This document shows positions 1-5,162 of a stretch of DNA of 6,181 nucleotides, piece by piece. The stretch is from Oscillospiraceae bacterium (GTDB lineage Bacteria; Bacillota; Clostridia; Oscillospirales; Acutalibacteraceae). The stretch is taken from the NCBI GenBank assembly GCA_009779455.1, contig WREG01000123.1, positions 1 through 6,181 on the forward strand. Direction: 5' to 3'. The position numbers and the translations under genes were made by a program. Below the pieces are notes generated by a model that was not told the origin of the DNA, searched no databases, and saw only the letters and a list, made by a program, of their open reading frames with translations. Position 1 is the stretch's first letter, and each line of letters starts with the position of its first letter.

Positions 1-774
1 ATAGGCATTGCCATGGGCGGCAAGCGCGGCTCCGAGGTGTCCCGCGAAGCCGCCGATCTGATACTTATGGACGACAATTTCACCACAATCGTGAATACGA
101 TCCGCGACGGGCGGCGCATCTACGACAATATACGCAAAGCGGTTGGCTACGTGTTCACAATACATATACCCATAGCCTTTGCGGCCCTTCTCGCGCCATT
201 GATGAAAATCACGCCCCAGTCTTTGCTATTGCTGCCCTTCCATGTGGTATTGCTGGAGCTTGTCATCGACCCGACCTGCTCGATAGTCCTTGAACGCCAG
301 CCCGCGGAACGCGACATAATGAAAAAACGCCCCCGCAGCCCCGCCGAGAAGCTGATAGACGCAAATATCATGGCAAAAAGCATTGTTCAGGGCCTTGCGG
401 TTTTCGCGGCCTCTTTCGGCGTGTATTTCGCGGAGCTGCGGTCGGGTTCCGCCGCTGAAACGGCCCGCTCTATGGGCCTTGCGGTCATAATCTTCGCGAA
501 CCTCTTCCTCGTGCAGGTGAACAGCTCAAATACCGATTCTTTTAAAAGCTCATTAAGGCGGCTTGTGCGGGACAAGGTGATGTGGGCGGTAAACATAGCG
601 ACCGTATCGGGCCTTGCCGCGATATTTTACACGCCCCTGAACGGTTTCCTAAGCCTGTCGCCGCTGACGGGGAAGCAGGCGCTGTCAGCCACAGCCCTCG
701 CCGCCGCGTCGGTTTTCTGGTACGAAATCATAAAGTTAATTAAACGGCGCAAATCAAAGAAAATACTCAAATAG
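1..774 (+). CDS. P-type cation-transporting ATPase, C-terminal part (5' end outside window)
   Basis: Open from base 1 to TAG at 772-774; 257 codons are visible, so roughly two thirds of a normal 850-900 residue pump is missing upstream. The fragment begins in the last part of the cytoplasmic HAD/P domain: GIAMGGKRGSEVSREAADL followed by MDDNF (residues 2-27) is the conserved hinge segment of type II P-type ATPases. Six hydrophobic segments follow, matching M5-M10: about 48-67, 74-97, 124-146, 155-172, 193-212 and 226-247, ending in a basic tail (KLIKRRKSKK). M5 carries IHIPIAF and M6 carries LELVIDPTCS, where calcium pumps have an NLVTDG motif. The M6 aspartate is kept but the neighbouring Asn and Thr ligands are Glu and Ile, so calcium specificity should not be assumed. 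ATP-driven cation transport across the plasma membrane is known for the family; the ion is not determined here. No plus-strand terminator is visible after the stop. Confidence 0.93.
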   Translation: MGIAMGGKRGSEVSREAADLILMDDNFTTIVNTIRDGRRIYDNIRKAVGYVFTIHIPIAFAALLAPLMKITPQSLLLLPFHVVLLELVIDPTCSIVLERQPAERDIMKKRPRSPAEKLIDANIMAKSIVQGLAVFAASFGVYFAELRSGSAAETARSMGLAVIIFANLFLVQVNSSNTDSFKSSLRRLVRDKVMWAVNIATVSGLAAIFYTPLNGFLSLSPLTGKQALSATALAAASVFWYEIIKLIKRRKSKKILK

Positions 775-806
775 ATCGTGAGGTTAATAACGTCGGCCAA
801 AAGAAT

Positions 807-860
807 AAAAAACTGTTCATTCATACCGCTTTTGCCTTAAGAAAGCTTGTGAATGAACAG
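807..860 (-). terminator. Intrinsic terminator overlapping the 3' end of the DUF1015 gene
   Basis: CTGTTCATTCA (813-823) and TGAATGAACAG (850-860) are a perfect 11-bp inverted repeat. A second pairing of five bases (828-832 with 842-846) extends the stem inward. Read on the minus strand, the stem is followed immediately by six T (812-807), then ATTC. This is the form of a rho-independent terminator for minus-strand transcripts. On the plus strand the stem is followed by CCCGC, so it should not terminate the ATPase transcript. The 5' arm encodes the last residues of DUF1015 and the stop codon lies in the apical loop. Confidence 0.88.
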
Positions 861-2081
861 CCCGCTTAAAAGCTTCGGCTCGAACCAGGTGGATTTCGGC
901 GGCATTACCTCTCCTGCGTCCGCTATCGCCATCAATTCGTCAAGGGAAACGGGGTATAAGGAAAACGCGGCTTTCATGTCGGTTTTGCACCGTCTTTCAA
1001 GCTCTTCAAGGCCCCTTATGCCGCCCACGAAATCAATCCTGTTGTCTCGGCGCGGGTCGGTTATGCCGAAAACCGGGGCTATAAGGTTTTCCTGCAAAAT
1101 CGATACGTCAAGGCTTTTTACCGGGTCGGAAGCGTCAAATGTGCCGTTTTTGGCTGTCAGTTTGTGCCATTTATCGAAGGCGAACATACCGAATTCGTGC
1201 TTTTTTTGCGGTTTGAAAGGTTTTTCATCTTCCGTCTCTGCAATATCGAAATTTAAGGCTGCCTTCGCGTAAAATTCATCTTCCTTTAAGCCGTTATAAT
1301 CGCGTATGACCCTGTTGTAATCCATTATGGCCAGGTCGTCTTTGCTGAAAAGCACGGCCAAAAAGAAATTGAATTCCTCCGTGCCGTCATATCCGGGGTT
1401 TTCGGCGCGGCGTTTCAGCGCGACTTTGGCGGCCGACGCGGCGCGGTGATGCCCGTCGGCTATATAAAACGCGCCGGCATTCGAAAATTCCTCGCGGAGC
1501 AGGGATATATCGCTTTTGCCGTTTACGAACCACACGGTATGGGCAACCCCGTCAGCACGCGTAAAATCATATTCAGGTTCGGTGTTGACATATTTGTTTA
1601 AAATCGCGTTTATCGCGCTCTTTCCCCTGTAGCATAAAAAAATCGGGCCTGTATTGGCATCGCAGGCATCGACGTGGCGTATCCGGTCTTTTTCTTTGTC
1701 TGCGCGTGTGAATTCATGCTTTTTTATCTTACCGTCGATATAGTCGTCAACGGAAACGCAGGCGGCAAGGCCCGTTTGGGATCTGCCGCCCATTATCTGC
1801 CTGTAAATATAAAAATACGGCTCCGCGTCCTGCTTGAAAACGCCCGTCCCGCAAAGCCTGCAAAGGTTTTCGCAGGCCTTCTCGTATACTTCGCCCGAAT
1901 AGATATGCGAACCCTCCGGCAGATCAATTTCCGCTTTATCTACGTGCAAAAAGGAATAGGGGTTATTTTTTGCCGTTTCCCTTGCTTCGTCGGATGTCAT
2001 TACGTCATAGGGCAGTTCCGCCACTTTTGAGGCGTATTCTTTTTTCGGCCTGACGGCCGCGAACGGTCTTATTATCGGCAT
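837..2081 (-). CDS. DUF1015 family protein (putative ParB/SerK-like fold)
   Basis: The product is a 414-residue soluble protein with no signal peptide, a usual full length for DUF1015. Recognisable conserved blocks in order: RPFAAVRP near the N-terminus (5-12), LPYDVMTSDEAR (23-34), GRSQTGL around 99-105, HEFTRADKEKDR with the following NTGPIF (about 122-148), the hallmark ADGHHR (208-213), DYNRVI (254-259), and a C-terminal MPPKSTWFEPKL block (393-404). The ATG at 2081 is supported by GGAAAGGA (2089-2096, minus strand) seven bases upstream. It lies 56 bp after the binding-protein gene on the same strand with no promoter visible between, so co-transcription is likely; transcription ends at the hairpin at 807-860. 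The family's function is unproven. ADGHHR resembles the GxHR motif of ParB-fold enzymes, some of which are free-serine kinases (SerK, SbnI), and as I recall DUF1015 genes often sit next to serA/serC in clostridia. A role in serine metabolism is inference only; no serA or serC is in this window. Confidence 0.93.
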   Translation of the reverse strand: MPIIRPFAAVRPKKEYASKVAELPYDVMTSDEARETAKNNPYSFLHVDKAEIDLPEGSHIYSGEVYEKACENLCRLCGTGVFKQDAEPYFYIYRQIMGGRSQTGLAACVSVDDYIDGKIKKHEFTRADKEKDRIRHVDACDANTGPIFLCYRGKSAINAILNKYVNTEPEYDFTRADGVAHTVWFVNGKSDISLLREEFSNAGAFYIADGHHRAASAAKVALKRRAENPGYDGTEEFNFFLAVLFSKDDLAIMDYNRVIRDYNGLKEDEFYAKAALNFDIAETEDEKPFKPQKKHEFGMFAFDKWHKLTAKNGTFDASDPVKSLDVSILQENLIAPVFGITDPRRDNRIDFVGGIRGLEELERRCKTDMKAAFSLYPVSLDELMAIADAGEVMPPKSTWFEPKLLSGLFIHKLS

Positions 2082-2122
2082 ATTGTATTCCTTTCCATAG
2101 TTTAAGGCTTTCTGTTGCAGCC

Positions 2123-2140
2123 CCTAAATCCTAAATCCTA
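2123..2140. repeat. Short heptamer tandem repeat (CCTAAAT, about 2.6 copies)
   Basis: CCTAAAT occurs at 2123-2129 and 2130-2136, followed by a partial CCTA (2137-2140). The repeat sits at the 3' end of the binding-protein gene and includes its stop codon: the minus strand reads TAG, GATTTAG, GATTTAG. It looks like local slippage duplication. No function is evident. Confidence 0.6.
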
Positions 2141-3757
2141 TTTTTGCGCCGAAATAAAATATAAATTGTCTTTCGACGAATAATAATAGACGCCTTTCAG
2201 GTTATTGACCGCCGCGAACCAGCTCTTTTCGCTGAACACGGGCAGGTACAGGGCGCTGTCGGCAATATAATTTATAATTTCCCCATACGCGGCTTCATAT
2301 TCGGCTTCATTGCCTGTCTTTAAAAGCGCAGACACAAGGCCGTTATAGTCCTCATCGTTAAGGTTTATAATGTTTTCCTTGTTTTTCGTCGTAAATGCCC
2401 TGAAAAATTCCGACGCTGATATGTTGAAATGGCTTATGGGGTAAAAAGCCATCTCATAATTTCCCGATGCCGCCGTCGCTGCGAACTCGCTCCTGGGAAC
2501 CGGGTTTAAATTGACCGTAACGCTGACGCCAAGCGCTTTTTGCCATACCTGCAGCTGATTTTTCAGCATTTCCCCATGTTCTTCAAGGCACAGCAGCGAA
2601 AGCTCGAATTTTTCCGCCCCCAAAGAGGCTTTAGCTTCCGCAAGCAGGGATTTTGCCTCGGTTTCATCATATATTATGTCCATGCCTCCGGGGGGTGCAA
2701 TAAACTGCGGGCGGCAGAACGAGGGGAGGAACCCCTCAGCCTTTTCGCTCATATATTCAGGCGGGGCCAGAGCGCCTGCGTCAAAGGACATCGCCAAAGC
2801 CTTCCTCAACGCTTTATCTGACAAATAGCCCGATTTTTGGTTGAATATCAGCGACCAGTTGCTGTCCGCATATTCTTTTACGGCTATTTTTTTGTTGCCT
2901 GATATAAGCGGCAATTGCGACGAATCCAAAAACGCCATCGTATAATTGCCTTTGGCGAATTTTTCGGCGGCGTGCTGCCCGTCTGCGTTCACAGACAGCC
3001 AGACGGCGGCGGGCAGGACTTCCCTTTCGCCTTTATAATCCTTGTTGCGCACCAGCCTGTAGGACGTGTCCGGCACCCAGCGCGTCAAATAAAAAGGCCC
3101 ATTGAAAAGCATATATTTAAGCCCCAGGCCGTAGCGCCCGGCGCAGAGGTCAAAAAATTCTTCTTTGCAGGGCATAAAAACAGGCGTGGCGAGAAGGCGG
3201 AGAAAATCACGGGCTGGATATTCAAGCTCAATATGCAGCTCGTAGTCCGAAACGGCGACAGCCCCCAGCTCGTCGGGGGAAATTGAACCGCCCATTATTT
3301 TTGAAGCGTTTTTTATCGGGCCCAAAAGCGCGGAGTTGACTGAAGCCGTAACGGGCGAAACGGCCCGCCTGAACGCGAAAACAAAATCGCCGGCCGTCAC
3401 CCTTGTATCGAAATCTTCGGGGAGCTTGTCGCCCAGGCCCGATCTTGCAACCTTCGTCAGCAGCCAGCCGCTGTCCTGCCTTAAAATGAATTTGTATGTA
3501 AGGCCGTCGGGCGAAACCTCCCACGAAACCGCCGCACCGGGCTCAATGCCGCCGTTTTCGTCCACGCGCACAAGCCCCTCGAAACAGTTGCCCGCTATTA
3601 CGGAAGCGGCGGAGCCGTCCGCTATCTGGGGGTCGAGGCTTTCCGCGCTGTCGCCCACAGGGCAGTATATAATAAAATCCCCCCGCGATTTCATGCATGA
3701 CGAAAACGCGGCCGCCGCAAAAGCCAGTATTAAAATTGTTGATATAAATCTTTTCAC
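2138..3757 (-). CDS. Family 5 (peptide/oligopeptide-type) ABC transporter substrate-binding lipoprotein
   Basis: The 539-residue product is a typical length for an OppA/DppA-type binding protein. The N-terminus is a lipoprotein signal: basic MKR, a hydrophobic core to about residue 18, then a lipobox FSSC with Cys21 as the lipidation site, so the mature protein should be anchored to the outer face of the membrane. Family 5 signatures are clear: SLDPQIADGSA (40-50), NCFEGLV (57-63), WEVSPDGLTYKFILR (79-93) and TAGDFVFAFRRA (about 121-132). Binding of peptides or similar solutes for import is known for the family; the ligand is not determined. The start codon is GTG (3755-3757). It was chosen because it begins the signal peptide directly and no in-frame ATG precedes Met22, which is past the lipobox. 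The ribosome site is weak (only a GGTGA about ten bases upstream), but a consensus promoter lies just upstream. No permease or ATPase subunit gene is adjacent, so it is an orphan binding protein here, apparently co-transcribed with DUF1015. Confidence 0.94.
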   Translation of the reverse strand: MKRFISTILILAFAAAAFSSCMKSRGDFIIYCPVGDSAESLDPQIADGSAASVIAGNCFEGLVRVDENGGIEPGAAVSWEVSPDGLTYKFILRQDSGWLLTKVARSGLGDKLPEDFDTRVTAGDFVFAFRRAVSPVTASVNSALLGPIKNASKIMGGSISPDELGAVAVSDYELHIELEYPARDFLRLLATPVFMPCKEEFFDLCAGRYGLGLKYMLFNGPFYLTRWVPDTSYRLVRNKDYKGEREVLPAAVWLSVNADGQHAAEKFAKGNYTMAFLDSSQLPLISGNKKIAVKEYADSNWSLIFNQKSGYLSDKALRKALAMSFDAGALAPPEYMSEKAEGFLPSFCRPQFIAPPGGMDIIYDETEAKSLLAEAKASLGAEKFELSLLCLEEHGEMLKNQLQVWQKALGVSVTVNLNPVPRSEFAATAASGNYEMAFYPISHFNISASEFFRAFTTKNKENIINLNDEDYNGLVSALLKTGNEAEYEAAYGEIINYIADSALYLPVFSEKSWFAAVNNLKGVYYYSSKDNLYFISAQK

Positions 3758-3779
3758 TGTCAGAATTTCACCGTATAAT

Positions 3780-3808
3780 ATTATACTTTATGCCCGCGGA
3801 TTTGTCAA
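3780..3808 (-). promoter_or_regulatory. Consensus sigma-A promoter for the binding-protein/DUF1015 unit
   Basis: On the minus strand TTGACA (3808-3803) and TATAAT (3785-3780) are separated by exactly 17 bases (3802-3786), a perfect match to the housekeeping consensus. Transcription should begin near 3773, leaving about 16 bases before the GTG at 3757. The -10 box is half of a perfect 12-bp palindrome, TATAATATTATA (3774-3785), so a plus-strand TATAAT is also present, with only a weak -35 match (TTTTCA, 3751-3756). Confidence 0.85.
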
Positions 3809-3820
3809 ACAAATAATAGA

Positions 3821-3848
3821 CCTCCTCGGGAATTCCTCCTCGGGAATT
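3821..3848. repeat. 14-bp perfect tandem duplication inside the foldback element
   Basis: CCTCCTCGGGAATT occurs twice in direct succession (3821-3834 and 3835-3848). Each copy contains most of the left terminal repeat; the right end of the element has only one copy. The duplication therefore looks secondary to formation of the element. Confidence 0.9.
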
Positions 3849-3944
3849 AAACCACGGTGTCTTGACGACCCTTTTTCGCCCCCACTGCGTCAAAAATACT
3901 CGCAATAAACAAATTATTCCTGCGTTTTTTCCCTTGCGGAGACG

Positions 3945-3984
3945 AAAAAACCCTCGCCAATCCACTCGCGCTTAATTTCCGAGG
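3945..3984 (-). terminator. Possible weak terminator after the DUF4474 gene
   Basis: On the minus strand CCTCG (3984-3980) can pair with CGAGG (3956-3952) across a 23-base loop, followed by G and six T (3950-3945). The stem is short and the loop long, so this is a weak candidate. It lies wholly inside the foldback element, and no better terminator is visible for the DUF4474 transcript. Confidence 0.25.
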
Positions 3985-4033
3985 AGGTCTAATAATGATG
4001 CGCGAAAACCTGAAAAACAGTTATGAATGGCAA

Positions 4034-5086
4034 TCAATGCCAGATAAAGGTTATGGCATCAGGCTTCCTCGAATACAAAACCCCTTCGTTTCCAATGGCT
4101 GTTTCCAGCAAATCGAGGACTTCGGAATTGTTTATGTAATATGTCCCCGCCATGACCATATCGGGCGAGTGGTACAGCTCGCCCAGCTTGAACCCGGTGA
4201 GCCACCAGTGCAGCTCCGGCCCCCTTGTCATATAAAGCTCATTGTTTATGTATATCTCAAAGGACATTGCGACGAGGTTTTCATCGTTGGCGCAGGCGTA
4301 AAAATCGCCCTCCGTGCCTTCCTCTTTGCAATATATGCCCATCTCCGCGCCCGTGGTTATGCCATAGCGGCCTTTCCATATCTGAAGCATCCAGTCCGCT
4401 CCGCCGTAGGTGAACTTGAACCGCCTAGTGTCATAAACCATATTTGTGAATACGGCAAACTGGTCATATATGGGGGTAAACCCGAAAGCCCTTTGCCAGG
4501 GGTCGGAAACGGAATAAAATATATCCTGTTCCGCGTCATAGCTGAAACCGGCCGTTATAACGGCGTTTTTCAACGGGTTCAGCCTGTAGCCGACGGGGGG
4601 CGGGGCGGCTTGGGTCATAGGCACGTCCGGGCGGTAAGCGTTATATTCGGGCAGAGGGGCAAATGTGACTACGGGGGAAGAAGCGGCTGTTTCCCCCTCA
4701 GCCGTTTCGGGCGCCCGGCTTTCAGAACCCGTTTGTGTTTCCGATGCGCCGCTGTCCTGTGTTGTGTTTACCTGCGTATTCAGCGGAATGGTTCCCGTGG
4801 AGGCAAATTCTGAGGCAATATGTTCCGTTGCCGCAGTATTTTCCGTCGGCAAAGCCGTAAACGTTTCCGCCGGCACCGATGACGCCGCTTCCGTCAGCGC
4901 CATTGTTTGAAAACCTACAGTGGTATGGGCGGCGGCGTCAGTGGCGGCAATTAAACCCGCAACGGATTCCGTATCCGCCTCCAAAGGCGCGTTGATGTGA
5001 AAACGGTCGCCTGCCACAAAGGCTATGACCGTCGCAGTTAAAAATACCAATATTACCGCTGCCGTTAAAACATTTTTTTTGTTCAT
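4034..5086 (-). CDS. Membrane-anchored DUF4474 domain protein with Thr/Ser-rich linker
   Basis: The product has 350 residues. A short basic start (MNKK) is followed by one hydrophobic helix (about 6-26) with no lipobox, so it is probably a signal anchor with the rest outside the cell. Residues 35-165 are low complexity, rich in Thr, Ser, Ala and Glu, ending in a proline-rich stretch (APPPVG), as in a cell-wall-spanning linker. The globular C-terminal part (about 168-335) has features I associate with DUF4474: GFSYDAEQDIFYS, DPWQRAFGF, FKFTYGGADWMLQIWKG, YGITTGAEMGIY and HWWLTGFKLGE. The domain has no established activity; it is an exported domain seen mainly in Clostridia. The ATG at 5086 fits the signal sequence but has no Shine-Dalgarno, and a promoter ends only seven bases upstream, so the mRNA may be leaderless. 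The gene is divergent from the TtcA-like gene. Domain identification rests on motif memory. Confidence 0.88.
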   Translation of the reverse strand: MNKKNVLTAAVILVFLTATVIAFVAGDRFHINAPLEADTESVAGLIAATDAAAHTTVGFQTMALTEAASSVPAETFTALPTENTAATEHIASEFASTGTIPLNTQVNTTQDSGASETQTGSESRAPETAEGETAASSPVVTFAPLPEYNAYRPDVPMTQAAPPPVGYRLNPLKNAVITAGFSYDAEQDIFYSVSDPWQRAFGFTPIYDQFAVFTNMVYDTRRFKFTYGGADWMLQIWKGRYGITTGAEMGIYCKEEGTEGDFYACANDENLVAMSFEIYINNELYMTRGPELHWWLTGFKLGELYHSPDMVMAGTYYINNSEVLDLLETAIGNEGVLYSRKPDAITFIWH

Positions 5087-5093
5087 AGTTATA

Positions 5094-5122
5094 ATTATAT
5101 AAAATTTTTATTGTTTTGTCTT
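5094..5122 (-). promoter_or_regulatory. Promoter of the DUF4474 gene, placed for a leaderless transcript
   Basis: On the minus strand AAGACA (5122-5117, four of six consensus bases) and TATAAT (5099-5094) are 17 bases apart. Only seven bases (5093-5087) separate the -10 box from the ATG at 5086, which puts the expected transcription start at or next to the A of the start codon. The -10 box lies in a perfect palindrome TATAATTATA (5090-5099), so a plus-strand TATAAT (5090-5095) points toward the TtcA-like gene, with a poor -35 (AAAACA, 5067-5072). Confidence 0.6.
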
Positions 5123-5162
5123 TTAAATTTATGTTAATTATCTGTTAACGAAGGATAAAATT

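Larger units (their letters stand above)
3812..3996. mobile_element. MITE-like foldback element with terminal inverted repeats and flanking direct repeats
   Basis: AGACCTCCTCGG (3818-3829) and its exact reverse complement CCGAGGAGGTCT (3979-3990) bound a 173-bp non-coding segment. Immediately outside each arm is AATAAT (3812-3817 and 3991-3996), as expected for a target-site duplication. The similarity continues imperfectly inward: GAATTAA on the left against TTAATT on the right, and the two halves carry related C-rich/T-tract blocks (3870-3885 and 3935-3953 read in opposite directions). A small palindrome AATAA-ACAAA-TTATT (3904-3918) lies at the centre. No transposase is encoded, so it would be non-autonomous. 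It fills most of the 276-bp gene-free stretch between the DUF4474 and binding-protein genes. An alternative reading is a structured intergenic repeat or RNA element; copy number in the genome would separate the two. Confidence 0.6.

Noticed and set aside
853..2030. Plus-strand open frames at 853-1272 and 1674-2030.
   Set aside because: Both are fully antisense to DUF1015, which has continuous family motifs over its whole length.
2123..2140. CCTAAAT repeats as a telomere-like or regulatory array.
   Set aside because: There are fewer than three copies next to a stop codon in a bacterial chromosome; simple slippage is sufficient.
3821..3848. The 14-bp direct repeats as a CRISPR remnant.
   Set aside because: The two copies abut with no spacer and are too short; no cas genes are present.
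2540..3908. Plus-strand open frames at 2540-2821, 2915-3286 and 3336-3908, and a minus-strand frame at 3228-3524.
   Set aside because: All overlap the binding-protein gene in other frames, and their products look arbitrary.
3768..3965. Minus-strand 65-codon open frame across the foldback element.
   Set aside because: It reads through the inverted repeats, the tandem duplication and the promoter of the binding-protein gene, has no ribosome site and shows no domain. It is more likely a chance frame in non-coding repeat sequence.
3995..4813. Plus-strand 272-codon open frame preceded by a very good GAGGAGGT ribosome site and ATGATG.
   Set aside because: All but its first 13 codons are antisense to the DUF4474 gene, which has a signal anchor and conserved domain motifs. 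The translated product shows no recognisable domain, and the ribosome-site-like sequence is explained by the right terminal repeat of the foldback element.
5133..5149. GTTAA/TTAAC inverted repeat upstream of the TtcA-like gene as an operator.
   Set aside because: Five-base AT-rich arms are expected by chance in this spacer. It is mentioned with the gene but is not strong enough to list as a site.
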